From positions 6,202,585 to 6,266,584 of the forward strand of contig NC_052399.1 in assembly GCF_009389715.1 (NCBI RefSeq): 64,000 nucleotides of DNA, given 5' to 3'. How positions within the stretch are numbered: position 1 is the first letter of the stretch; each line of letters begins with the position of its first letter. This stretch comes from Phoenix dactylifera. Its lineage: Eukaryota; Streptophyta; Magnoliopsida; Arecales; Arecaceae. The notes beneath the pieces were generated by a model. It was given only the letters and a program-made list of their open reading frames with translations. It searched no databases and was not told the DNA's origin. Below, piece after piece: positions 11,760 through 24,800 of this stretch. The position numbers and the translations under genes were made by a program.

Positions 11760-12220
11760 GAGGTCCAGCTTCGACAACACCCCCACAATGCCGTCTTAGG
11801 TACGTCATTAAGAAGAGGCGAGGCGTTACTAACTAAGCTTCGATTACGACAATCCGAAGGAAATTGAGGTAGACCGCCCAATCTCGAAACTGGGGGAATA
11901 TGGCCACATTTTGCCTTTCAGCGGGGGGTAGTGTAACAGCTCAGAACCTCATCTAAAATAGGTGATGGGACTAAAGACACGTCTGCACTAATTCTTATAT
12001 ATTTCTTTTGTTCAAGTCCATTCAAATATAATTACAAACATCACGATTGGCTCGCGTTCAACCCCAATAAATCTATGTTGCAGTGTTCTCTGTCCACATA
12101 GACTATGAGCTAGATCTATTCTAGTATCATTTGTAACAATGCAGAAGCTCATCCAAAATGACTAGCTAAGAGATATTATTTGGATTCCATTGAACTATCC
12201 AAGATGTATCTAACAAATAA
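11760..12220. other. Upstream region of the CAR-type gene
   Basis: This stretch is probably promoter and upstream intergenic DNA of the minus-strand CAR-type gene. I see no gene, RNA or clear repeat in it. Confidence 0.35.
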
Positions 12221-12225
12221 TCAAT

Positions 12226-12447
12226 ATGGAACTAAATGCTGGCTTGCATGATTCCTTACATATGATCTTTCTGGAAGCTTTGGCCGGAAAATTAATGCGG
12301 ATTGGCGCCGCAGGGACCGGCTTGTGGGGTGAACTGGCAAACAACCGTCTTGTACCAAAACAATGGATAGAAGTTGAAAGCAACACAGCAAGGACTGGTG
12401 GTTGCAGGCCTGTCTGCTGGGTGGGCCATATTCATCATGGCCTTTGA
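12226..12447 (+). pseudogene. Possible remnant of a phi-class glutathione S-transferase exon
   Basis: A 73-codon open stretch contains LAGKLMRIGAAGTGLWGEL followed by VPKQWIEVES. Phi-class GSTs have a similar succession: an AGK near the end of the N-terminal domain, a G-T-x-L-x-G turn, then a QWIEVES-type helix. The similarity is short and no flanking GST exon was found, so a chance match is possible. If it is real, this is an isolated fragment. Confidence 0.25.
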
Positions 12448-12449
12448 GA

Positions 12450-13150
12450 TTCATTTCACTCTAGATTCATGATGGTTCTTATCCATCTAATAATTTCTTC
12501 TATAGTAGAAGCTCACATAATGCATCCACCAAAAGAGAAATTATTATCTACACTATATGCACCACATAGCCGTACATATAGCTAATAACAAGTGCTAATT
12601 CTTATGGGTTCCATTTATCAAGTGCATATCTCAATGTATCACCATAAGAATCGATGGCTGTAATTGACTGCATGCAGCAATAATTTTTTAATTTTAGAAA
12701 AAAATTAATTTACCACAATATATACATGGCTTTGATTCTCGCTGTATCTCTCTGTGTCCCAATCCAGAGTTTAAAATTTCAATCTATGATTAAAGAGTAA
12801 TTATAGAGACGTGGGATATGATTATCGAATAACATAAGGTTTGTTCTGTCCATTTGATACCTCGGGATATTATTATTAAACAGCAGGTGACGATTTCTTT
12901 AAAATTTAAAATCGTGAAACTCTGTCAAATACCTGTTGTAATATATATGACCTTAAGCCAATAATATATACTTGAAAGAGTGATTATTCTTTATTTTTAA
13001 TATTTCATGAAAGGACGTTGAAAGCTTACCACAGTTTTAAACAATGATATATTTATATTTCCTCATGCCATGAGATCATGAACGATCTCCTAGAGTAATA
13101 TACCTCCACCAGTTGCCATGAGTGATCAATTCTTTCGCATCATCTCATAA
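12450..13150. other. AT-rich intergenic DNA
   Basis: Nothing recognisable: no coding sequence, no clear repeat boundary. Confidence 0.35.
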
Positions 13151-13159
13151 AGCTTAATA

Positions 13160-13400
13160 ATTCCCTTGGACTTGGTTCACTATGGGCTAAAAGTCGCCGT
13201 ATAGTTTGAGTTGATCTACTCTGAGCTCCTTAGCAAGCTTTAGTCTGATCACCAAAATTTCATACTCGGCTTCATTATTTGAGACTAGAAATCCAAATTG
13301 AAATACATACTCAAATGATTTTTCTTCCAAACTCATCAATATTAGCTATGCTCCGCTTCCAATCGGAAGCTACATTCTCCAGCAAAGGAGTGGGGCTTGA
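13160..13400 (-). mobile_element. Fossil fragment of a Ty3/gypsy-type RNase H domain
   Basis: On the minus strand the frame reads FGFLVSNNEAEYEILVIRL and then KLAKELRVDQLKLYGD. The NNEAEYEALxxGLxLAKxLG-like succession is typical of the RNase H region of plant Ty3/gypsy polyproteins. Only this part of the element is recognisable. No LTRs were found beside it, so it is an old scrap. Confidence 0.65.
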
Positions 13401-13409
13401 TGGCTTCTT

Positions 13410-14750
13410 TTTGTGACCTATTCTTCAATCATTGCTATAAAGGGCTACATCCTGTGCCATGGCTCTTCTGGGTTGAACTACTTCTATACATTTTATAATA
13501 TCACATGTAGTTATCCCTAAGCAATTACATGGGCCTAAAAATAGTTTCTTCTCGAAAGTACTTAGGTTGTTGCGGTGGTAGACGGCGATCAAGACAAAGC
13601 TCGGGCAAACATCGATGAACTGCAACCTGAGGCTATGACTTTTGATGGAGGTAAATTACAAAATTTTTTTTAAGATTTACATTTATTATACTTATACCCA
13701 GCTAAATTAATGATATTAGTGATACCGTTTACCCTATGTAAAATAGGTTTATTCTATCAACAAGTATGCCACCAACAAATCTTTTCAAAAAAATATTTCA
13801 CCAACAAAAATAAATTCCTCGTGACGTTGGGATATTATTACTAACACCAAACAAAAGAAACTAATCAAGCATGAGGTGGCACGTAATACATGTAATATGT
13901 TCGAGTGTAATTCTTTCCCAATACATGCAATGTACTCGAGCAAGAATAACATACTTGCGGGCAAGCCTACGCAAGGACAAAATTCTCAGATCCAACGCAA
14001 ATCTCATCTCTTGCCGTTAAAAATTCTGCCCAAGGACACCTACGGCATATGGCTTCCATCAGCCTCAAAGTACGGGATTGATCCTTTTAATATTCTTTCT
14101 CAGCGGACGGACTTCATATGCCTCTTTTATAAAATATTGCAGATAGATATAAATAAACTAGAAAGTTTAATCGTCATCTACATAGTAGTCCAAGGCAGTG
14201 ACGTGTGTAAAAACGCAGTCCAAGACCTCCTCGACCATCCGAAGCTAACCACATCACGTGTTGTAAAATGACCGTTGCAGTCCGACGTGGCCGCGAGGTT
14301 CGGGTCACAGCGCCGCTAGGTTCGAGGAGGTTAGGGTGTCGACAAATAGACTTTCAGATTTTTTTTTTATTTTTCCAGTCATGGTCAACTACGATTAATC
14401 GTTGACGGAGCAACGGTCTAAATTGGTTGATGTGTTCAATTTTTATTAAACTAGGCAACAGCTATTGCTATAGACCAAATCTACTTCATAATTTCTCGTT
14501 GCATAAAAGTGAATGAAAAAAAAAAAAGAATGGTGATGAAAAGTGGACCGAGTGCAACCCATGAGTTAGCACCCAGCACGTACTGTAGTGACATGCGAAT
14601 GCAACGCGATCCGGGAACGATGGAATGGTCTTATATCGTGGGATAGCGCGACCAACGGTGAGCAATAATGCTAACAACCCATTCCTAAAAATGAAACATT
14701 GTCGAGGGAAATTGATGGGGCGACCAATGGTAAGAGCCTGTGGCATAAAA
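13410..14750. other. Intergenic stretch with unassigned ORFs
   Basis: A 131-codon open frame at 13876-14271 (+) has no family I recognise, and I do not call it a gene. A pair of similar 21-base blocks (AATACATGTAATATGTTCGAG-like) occurs about 35 bases apart near 13884 and 13919. A 33-base block at 13512-13544 recurs with two changes at 15149-15181. The region looks like decayed repeats. Confidence 0.3.
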
Positions 14751-14752
14751 AT

Positions 14753-14928
14753 CTGCGACTGACTGGATCACCTCCTATGCCATCCACCACTCCAAAACAA
14801 TTTTTTGGACTCGGCATACAATTGTTTCTTCACCACTGAGTCGTCTTCTATCTCTTAACTTTGCTGGTTGTGCTTATGCAAGATTAGTATGAGCAGCCGA
14901 TATACCTCCAAAAAAAAAGACCTGCGAC
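14753..14928 (+). mobile_element. Very short LINE 3' tail
   Basis: From 14760 one frame reads DWITSYAIHHSKTIFWT and stops at 14889. It is followed after about 20 bases by a short poly-A (14910-14918). This corresponds to the extreme C-terminus of the LINE RNase H domain also seen near 4400 and 6080. CTGCGAC occurs just before the fragment (14753-14759) and just after the tail (14922-14928). It is a possible but short target-site duplication. Confidence 0.5.
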
Positions 14929-14929
14929 G

Positions 14930-16600
14930 GCGACAACAGCGACTTAGATATTGATGGGCAGCGAGTTAGTAAGGGTCTGCGGTGGCGGTGGTGGTGGCCA
15001 CTGGTGGGCGGTGAGATTTCTGGTAGGCCATTGCCAGCTTTCAAACAAATCAAAAGCATAATTTTTGATTTCCATGTCATACAAGGCCTTCGTTATTGGG
15101 AAGCAAAAACCAGCTGCCCTTTGCACTAAGACGAGCAATTCCTAAAAGTTATTCCTAAGCAACTACATGGGCCTAAAAATAAAAGGAAAAAAAAAGAAAA
15201 AAAAATCAATTTACAAAGGACCTTAATTATGCATTCCAATCTTGTCTTGAAAATCAATCAATCATGAATTATTTTGAGCAGGAAGAAATATCCAAGCATA
15301 GGGAAGGGATGCAACAAAACAAAACATGGGTTAGGCTTGCTTAATTTATCCACCAACTTGGCTCGCTAATTCAAAACCAGCCCTCCTCTAAAGCTTTCAA
15401 CCAGGCATAACGAAGATGGATTTGGCTTGGTACGTGGATGGACTGACTGAGAAACATGGATTGCGGTTTAGGTTGGGGGAATTTAGTATAACGTCTTATG
15501 TTTAGATTTGGGTGTAGTAAACTTGCCCAAACCTTGAATTCAGAGCTCGAACAATTTTCATGTGAGAAAAATTTTCAAGTTCAACAGCCAACTAGAGTTG
15601 CTTGCATGTTCTGAATCTGAGGATCGTATCCTCTGCTAATTGCAAAGCTAGCTCCGCACGCACGCCATCCTCGTGGATATCTAGTCAAAAATTTTCCATT
15701 CAGGAGCAAAGGAAACTAGCGAAGGGTCTAAAAAGAAAATTTCGTAAACTTCTCATTGATTTTCCAATTTAAATGGAATTTAGTATTTAGCGCGTGCACG
15801 TCTGGTCGGAAAAATGGAGAGTCCGGTGGAGTCTCAGTGAACACAAGAATCTCAAAAAAATTCTTAAATATGAAATATTATAAAATGGAGAAAAAGTATG
15901 GTTGGCAAACGGCAGGAGCCTGAATTGAAGTTCTCGTATATGTCGAAATTACATAGGGACAGACACTTTTAATGGAAGGGGACAAAACAGAAGAAGAAAA
16001 TGGAGTTAAAAGAAATATGGATTCACAAGTATGGGATCCGTTGGACTGTTGAGTAGAATTGGAATTAGGTTGGAGACAAAGCTGTGCGGGCCTATGGTTA
16101 AAAGAATGCGGGCTTAAGAGAGACCCGTATTGTTCCTATCATATAGTAGTGCCAATATCTTGTTCAAAATATCAAGCGATACGACAAATATACTTTGAAT
16201 TATTTCTCTCCTTTTTGTCTCATTTCTACTATTATGATGTGAAATATAGTATATATGCTCCCTGTATACAAACTACTACTTTACTTCGAAGCAAAGTTTG
16301 TTATCTCAATACCGAACTCCGTAGTAGTATTATGTCGGTATGATATGATATGAATCTTTTTTGACATACCGAGTGTCGTTATGCCACTTATATCGGATAC
16401 CGGAACCAAATTGGTACTATAGAATATGTCTCGTATCATTCAGTTTAAGTTAGTACGGCGTATTTTGCTTTCGAGTATGAATTAATTAGGATAAAACCAT
16501 TTATGAACATAACAGACGAAGCCTCTTAATTAAAAAGGGCATATCCTAATATAACCAGAAAAAACCTATTTCTGAACTTTTTCTTCCTCCCACCCATCCG
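14930..16600. other. Intergenic DNA upstream of the PTST-like gene
   Basis: No gene is recognised. A block at about 16140-16470 contains phrases such as GATACCGGAACCAAATTGGTAC, which look like part of a dispersed repeat, but I could not find its ends. Confidence 0.3.
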
Positions 16601-16799
16601 CATGATGCGGCTAAGATAGATGATGCATCAGGAGTCGTGCGCACAAATCTTGGCAGCCGATGACGTACGTCCGGCCGACGGGGCCCAGCCAGTTCGCCAG
16701 CTGCGTGCGTGTCCAGAAATTCGAGAAAGCGCGAGAAGACGGAAAGGGGTGGGGAGGCCAACTGGATACCACAAACGCGCTCGGTGGCCGCTCTCCACC

Positions 16800-18835
16800 T
16801 CCAAATCGGCCTGCGGATATTCCGTGGTTCATATCTCAACCCCTCCTCCCTATCAGGAAGGCACCTCGCAGTGTTGGGGTAGCCCTGACTTCATCCACTT
16901 CAAGCCCACTCCCCCCTTCTCCTCCTCTAAGCTAAAACGGTAAAATCTCTTTAACAATCATTTCTTGAAGCTTGTTGCTGGCTTCTGCATGCATTGATTA
17001 TTGTCTTTGGGATAGGGTTGTATGTGTGATTGTTCTTTTGTTTTATGGGAGAAGGCTCTCCTGTTCTTGTGATGTAACCTGCGACCCCAATGTGGTTGTT
17101 GAAATGCCGAACCGCATATCGACTCACAAGGAGGCATTTTGCTATTTACTATTGTCTACGAGTATTTATTTATTTGGCTCTTAGCCGGGTCATATTTGCG
17201 TTCGCTTTGATCGAGTCTCCTAATACGGCTTTATCTCTCATTACCTATTTGACGTCGTCGGTAGTTTTACTTGGATTATTTTTTCTCGGGCAGCGACTTG
17301 GCCTATGGTGGTTGTACTTTATTACAGCTATGAATATGCCTGATGTTTACAGTACCTTGTTTAGTTTTAAATCAAGTCTGGAACTGGGGGTGCCGGCTTT
17401 CCTTATAAATCGTCTGATGTCATTGATGCTGCGGAAACAAAAAGAGGAAAAAGAAGAAATTTAAAATTAAAAACTATTCTAGTGCCGGGTCTGGTGCTTA
17501 CAATACTGCATTAGTTTCATAATATGAAAGAACATTGAGAAAAGAACTTAAAAAAAATTAGAAGTAACTATTTTGTAATTAAAACAAAAAGTGAATGCAG
17601 GGGGCGCCGCGCCACCCAAGTGCCGATACTGGCCTGGCACAGATGGGCACTTAAACCCATGTCTGGCAGAGTCGCTCCACTGATATCATATTCATTTCAT
17701 GATATAGAAAAAAGAGGCTTAGTAGTCTGGTTCCATGAATACTGCCATGATCATGTGGGTATGCTTAAGTTTCTTCCTTAATTAATAATATACAAACAAT
17801 GTGCAATTAAGTGATTAGTATGTGTCTTGAAACTATTTCCAAAGTTGTTTTTCACTTTGGTTTGACTTATTTAAGACTATACATTGCATCAAAGGCATTC
17901 AGTACTGGCTTTTACTGTTAGGTTCTAATATCCTACAATAGCAGTGGCCAACATATGATTAACATATGTGTGTGTGTGTTATGGGTGATCATTGTAATGT
18001 TGGGAGACTAAACTTGATAATCAGTGGATTTTGGCTGTTGTCAATAGACAGAATGTTTTCTCATGGGATGAAATTAGGCATCATAAATTCTTCTTTATAC
18101 AGATGAAATATTTAAGGATAAGTAAAATGACGTTGAGATCAGCAATGACATAAATTTTATCTGACTTAAGAAGCTCTTAAACAATAATCAGCAGGGTCTG
18201 ACATCCCATACCCTTAAAGCACATTTATTTTGAAGCAAGTTCACCTTCCAAACATATGCTTTGCTTCAATATTCTCATGCCTTATTCTCCAAGTAAAGCT
18301 TATATGTACCATGACAATATTCTTCCTACCAAAATTTTGCATTTGAGTGCATATAGTATGCTAACATGTATAAAAAACTCATCCTTCACATTTACTGCAA
18401 GGTAAAAAAAAATCAGAGAGTAATGTATCTGCCTATTATCGATGATTTTCAAGTGGAGATTAAGAGTTATGACATGTGGCTCACATGAATTTCTTCTTTC
18501 TCTCTAAGATATGACACAATATGAGACAGGATTCTTAGCAATGAAATATATGGGCATGCGATATGCCAAAGGATTGTAGGATCATAAACAGTGTTGTTGC
18601 TACAGTAAGCTAGTCATCTTTTCATTTTTTTGTGTTGAATCAGTTTTCTTATTAAAATTTGGCTTTACTTCATGCTTGCCCATTGCTCTATATCATTTTT
18701 GGTTTAATGTGTCTTCTGAACAAATTTGTTGATTTTTATGTAAAATGCCTCCTGTATTTGTTTCAACAATAATATTATTCTGAATGTTGATTTGTGTTAC
18801 TATTTCAGTTGTGTTGTTGCTGTAGGGGGTATAGC
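16800..18835 (+). other. Probable 5' UTR exon and leader intron of the PTST-like gene
   Basis: A CT-rich leader-like stretch ends near 16939 with a possible donor (CGGTAAAA). The first coding exon begins at 18836, after possible acceptors at 18808 (TTTCAG) and 18824 (CTGTAG). This suggests a leader intron of about 1.9 kb. It contains a 124-codon hydrophobic open frame (17090-17464) that I do not recognise. A repeat-like block ends with CAGATGGGCACTTAAA near 17640-17656. Only a transcript could fix the leader. Confidence 0.4.
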
Positions 18836-21800
18836 ATGGCATGCTTAAAGACCAGTGTTATAAGGTAACTTCTTCAATGGTAAAAAAGATCACGGTTTTA
18901 TGCTGATTTCTCTTGTGTTATTTTTTCAATTAAGCAATTCAGTTAAGATTAGATATTTGATCTTCCAGACAGAACATTACAATTAGTTAATGCAACTGAA
19001 ATAGAGTTATTGGAACTGCATGTGTTGTTTCGCAGTATAATACGCTGCCTCCATTCTTAGCTATCTGCTAAAATGACGTATCTTTCGATCTTTTAAAACC
19101 AGTTTAAGATTTCTGTTCAATTACCATTGTTATCCTTTCTTATAGCTAGCATATTTATGTTGATTTATCATTTTTTTCTGCTTCTTAACTTCTTACCATC
19201 TCTTCCTGAATAATTAGATTAGTTATGTAACAATTCTACTCTATTTTGTCGTAACATGGTGGGACTTTTTTGGTGTTTAAGGAAGCTGGATTCTGGACAT
19301 TGTTCTGTTATTCCAAGTTATGTCTCATCTGATGGACTATGGCCACAAAGGTTAGCTTACAAACATTGTGCTTCTGTAAGTTCTGCACAACAATGTAAGT
19401 TCATTAGTGTGATATATCCCACTCACCCACTGTTCCGGAGACATTCATCTTGGAGAGTCTTAGCTGCACCTATTAGCTTGGATGAAGAGCCTTCCTCATT
19501 GTCGGAGGGAGAGAACTTCGATGGTACCAGTGAAATTGTTTCAAAAGATGCATCTGAAATGCTCCTTCCACAAAAATTGAAGTCTGATGAGGTAATACTT
19601 CATAAATAAACTTTTACTTCTACCTATTCTCCTTCCTGCATACCAACACCTGCACTTAAATGGATATGGTTTTAACTTTTAACTATCGTATCCTTATTCT
19701 AGCTTTAACCTTCATTATTCAGCATTTCAGCTTACATTAAGCCTATAACTTAACAGGCACCTATTGGATTTATGAACAGTGCTTTTATCTCCTAATACTT
19801 TTTTTTAGCATTTAAAGTTAAGTTTTAGATATCTGTAGAACAGAAATTGGGGTAAGATCCCGTGTCAAATGATTTTATTGAGAATATGAAATGTCTTGAA
19901 TGACCAATGAAACAAGAGAGGAGCTAGAATACAACATATATCCTGCAAGAAAGCTGATAGAGTGCAGGCAACAACAAATAGATGGAATGAGGGCTTTTTT
20001 TTTGTGATTATCAGAGGGCATGCGATTTAACATAGAAGATAGACTGAAGTCTGAACAGCAACTTCTCAGTTTCTAATTCATGATTCCTAGGCTTCAATGT
20101 TTCTTATGTTGATATTGGTAATGGACAATACAAAACTTCAAAACCTTCTCATTAAGAAAAAGAAAAATTTAAGCCAAGTATTGATATTGAGTTAAGGGAG
20201 TGAGACCTTGGTGACTATCTCTTCCATTGCTATATTAATTGATTATCCAGGTTAACATAATGCATAATTATCATGTTCACAATTTTTTCAGCCAGAAGTC
20301 AATTCTCCTAAAAATTAAAAAGGGCACATTGCAAAATTGTTTTTGATATTTTAAGTACTATTTTTGCTTCATAACAATTAGAAACAATCCTATAATTTAT
20401 TAATAACTTCAAAAATATTTGAAATGCGGTCTTTTATAATCTATATTCATCTGTCATCCTAGTTAAATAAGTCTATTTCACTTGTAAAGGTACATTGATT
20501 ATAGCCTCTTAGAATACTTTCTTCTCTCACCCTCAATAATTTCCTCTGTAGAATATCATTGCGTTAATAAAGCTCTCGATCGTAAGATCCCAAATTTATA
20601 GCCCTGTGATTTAGAGCATATTAATGGAATGGGCTGTTCTAGCAATTCAAAACTCCATCTAGAGCAATATCTTCCCCATCGAGGAAATCCCCCCATGACA
20701 GGTAGTTATAGGTTAGTCCACTCTTCTCTTTAGTTGTAATTATTTTATTTGTTCTCAGAGGCGTTACATCTTCAAATCAATTAGATTATGAATATTACTT
20801 GGGTGAATATTATTGGTTTCTCTTGTTATGTAGGTAGGCTGTTGTTACATCACATGCTAACTTCAATGAATTAGCAGTACACCATGGAAAGTGAAATTGG
20901 ATCTGACAACTAACAGCATAGAAGCCTTACTGATGAGAGACAAATGAAGATGAACCCAACAGTCTAGAATAGCATGATAGGAGTAGCACCGAAAAAAATA
21001 GAGAATTTAGTTAACTGAGAAATGAAAACATGGAGCAATTTATTGATTTTTCCAAGTCTTTCTTCAAGTACTGGTACCTGAGTATTTTTTGAATGATTTT
21101 AGGTCTCATGCAGTCCTTAAAATTCTATAAGTTTTACTAGTCTTTTGGTAGCTCAAGTGGTTGGAGCATTTCTGAGAAGAAAACAAACAACATTAACAAT
21201 CATCAAGTTTGAATCCTACTTTGAGAGACATGCTGATGCAACTAATAGCAGCATGCTTGCTGATGTTAGTTGCATTGATGATTGCACTTGTTTTGACTAC
21301 AGTCTATTAAAGCTTCTTTGAGAAGAAAAAAAACAACATTAACAATCATCAAGTTTGAATCCTACTTTGAGAGACATGCTGATGCAACTAATAATAGCAT
21401 GCTTGCTGATGTTAGTTGCATTGATGATTGCACTTGTTTTGACTACAGTCTAATAAAGCTTCTTAGTCAAACAACACTGCACAATTTCTAATGCGACTGA
21501 TATATGCTATCTTTTGCTGTGAATACCTATTCATGAGCGATGCCACCCAGATCTCTTGAGAATGCTATTCAATCCTGGGCAACCAACAGTGTAGAACCAT
21601 CTCTGTTAAGCTTGAGCCACTCTTTAATATGAATGAAGAAAATCAAGGAACTCATTTTTAAATAACAGGGCTGAAAATGCAGCCAAATGATCAAGTATTC
21701 TTGCCTTGATACTGGAGTTTGTAATTTAGAAGAATAACTAACGTAGATGCACTAACACATTTAATTGGGTAGTTATCACATATACGTGCTTTTGAAACTC

Positions 21801-24800
21801 CTCAATCTTTACTCTAGCAAGGAGTATAACTGGGCATTCTTTTACAAATGAAAGTTTCAATTAAGTTGGTTGTGGCATTCTGGCATCCAATATTGTTTTG
21901 AGATTTGACATTAACTGCCTTTACTAATTATATGTAGATTTTAAATAGCACTTTTAGGTTCTTCATAAGCATATTTATAAAATTTTATTTAATAACATAT
22001 TTTAGGTTTCATTGCAGTTAAAATCACTGCTATCTGATGCTGAAAGGCAGAAACTTACAAGGAAACTCAGCGAAGCTAATCAATATAACAGATTTCTCAA
22101 ACGACAGGTTTAAATGAATAATTGATTTGTTTATTATTTGATGCATTTACATCAATGCAAACCTCTGCTTTCCCAGTTTTATACTTCCAAATAATGTTTG
22201 ACGTGTATGTCTAAATTCTAAACTTTCTTGTTACATGTCAGTTACTTAGATTCATAGCAAAACATCTGTAATATTTGAAATCTTAAATTTTGACTCTGAA
22301 AGTGACATTATATTTTTGTCTACATGTGTTGTTTTATGTTAGAATGCTTCTATTAGTATCTTTGTAATCATAAAAATCATGATGGAAGGCTCTTTCTACA
22401 TAACAGCTGTTTCAACATAGAATGTCCAAAATACTATCCTTCCACTTCGGCAATTTTACTGTAAATTTGATCTATGACATGTTATTTAAGTTTAAATTCC
22501 TTGGTATGGTTTAGTTTCCTTGCAAATGTGATTCAACTCTGTTCCCTCCAATTAGCATTCCATGATCAAAACACTGGTTTGATTCTACATTTTGAATATA
22601 AACAACATATTCTGCCCCTTAGGCTGTTCTTACATTGTAGGGCCAAAAGTTTCTTAAAAAGAACTTACACTATTGAGGCGTAAGATTTTGACTTGATGCA
22701 AATTTTTAATCAGGGCATTCAACTACATATATATACTTAAAAGAGTAAAACCATATGAGCAGAACATTGGACTGTGTTTTCATGCATAGAACCTTGTTTG
22801 AACTATATGACTTAGTGTGAAGAAATCAATGCTATCTGATTACCTATCAAAATTATGAGCTGTGATTATGCTTGAGAATGCAGCACAACCATCGATGTGT
22901 AGCATGAACTTTGGGAAACCATTACGGTGATGGATTGAAGAATGCAAGAAGGCGGCAAGGTGTATATTTGCTGCCTCTGGAAAGTGTTGGTCCTCTTGGA
23001 CATTAGACTCTGGGTACCCATCAATGTCCCTCCACTTTCTTTGCCATCCAAATAATCATAATGTCTCGGTTAGTTTGGAAAATGATTTTTCTAACCTCAA
23101 AATCTCTATTTTTGGTGGGAAACTTGAAGAGCTAGGTGCCTATTTCGGAAAGCCATGGAAACAAAGCTATCCTAGGTTTATAGGCCAAATGTAAAGGGGA
23201 GAGAATGAGTCCTTTTTTGCTTCCTAGTTTTAACTCCCTTTATTTTCATCTTCTTTGACCTCTTTAATGAGAATTGTTGATTTCTGACTAATCTTAGGAA
23301 TTAGGGAGCTTTATGCCACTTTTCTCTGGATTCTGAGTCTACATGAAGTAGACACTTCCCCTTCCATTGTCTTATTAACTGAGGCTCCATTTATGGAGGG
23401 TCTTCGAGGCTGCAATCTGTCTCCTCCTCTCAAAGCTGGCCATTTCAATTTTGGTTGGCAAGAATCCTAATCTAGTTATTTGCGCCTAATCACTTAATGG
23501 GTCTTCTTTTGTTGACATCATTATGCATCTGTAATGCACTCTATATGAGTCCCTTTCTTCTCTGACTATTCCATTTTTTTCCTTTTCTCTTCCTTTATCT
23601 CTTCAATTCCCTTTTTCCCCCCTGTTCTACATGACTAGTAGTGCTTGACATGCCAGTTGAAAGATGTACTGGGTGATCAGAAATATTAGCTTTCTTGGAC
23701 AACAGTCCCCTAAGACCTTGATTACATGTTGCTGTTATTTCACTGTACTTAGTATGTAGTTAATGGTTCTTTAGAGAACTTACATCAAGTGCTTACTGAA
23801 AAATTTGCAACTGTTTATCGGTTTGCTCCTCATGCAAACCTAGTGGGGCCTTGAGTCTTCTTTTAAATAACTTAATTTATTTTCTGTTGGAATATGTTGT
23901 TTGCACCTAAGTTGATTGAACTAGAGTTGCTGTAGGGGTGAACTTGTGCTCTGGAGTGGCAAAGCAGTACCTGAGAAAAAAAAAGGACTTTTTTTGGGGT
24001 GGTGGGGTGGGGGGTGGGCTCAAAAAGCATGCATATAAAAAGTAACTTCTAGACAAAGAATATTTAAGATCTGCTTATTTGGCGGTCAAGTTTTCTTTAT
24101 AATTCAAATGAGACATAATTCATTGAGTGGGATAATTACAAGACAAGAATTAGCTTGATAACAATTAAACTAGTTTCCTTTTGGTATCTATCATTGGCAT
24201 ATTAGATTTTTGGTCCAAAGGGAGATTATAAGAGTCAAATAGAGGGTAGAAGTGGGAGCAAGATCTCAAAATGTTTTTGTCATTCCCAATAAAAACTTTG
24301 AGCTACTAAGATTTGTGCCATCGTTATTCACTTATTTCGGTCAAAGACTATTCTAGTTAAGTTTGATCCAAAACTTGTTTGGAAAGTTAGATTACATTTA
24401 TTTTCCTTTTTGGAATTTTTGTTCCTATGAATGAACATCTTAATTGCCAAAATAAGGTGCTGCTATAGTTGTGGCTATAGAATCTATTCTGTCGTTATTC
24501 ACATGAGTTGGTAGTTAAGATTCATAAACTGCAAGTATATTTCTTGTTGGTTGATTTTAAGTTGGCCTATTACAACCACATGCCAAAAGTGATCTCTTTT
24601 GTCCTATCTTGATGTAAAACCAGTACTTTCTAATTCATTGTGCACTACTGTATAAAAGATTAACTACCCAAGGTGCTTCTTTAGTGTTTTACCTTGATGG
24701 ACACCTTAATAACTGCAATGTCTTCATATGCTACAGTCGCAAATAAAAGAGGATGCACTGGTCAAGTTCAAAAGTGAACTTGCTGTCTTGGAACTTGAAC

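Noticed and set aside
13876-14271. 131-codon plus-strand open frame in intergenic DNA
   Set aside because: No family resemblance, no splice or promoter context, and surrounded by decayed repeats.
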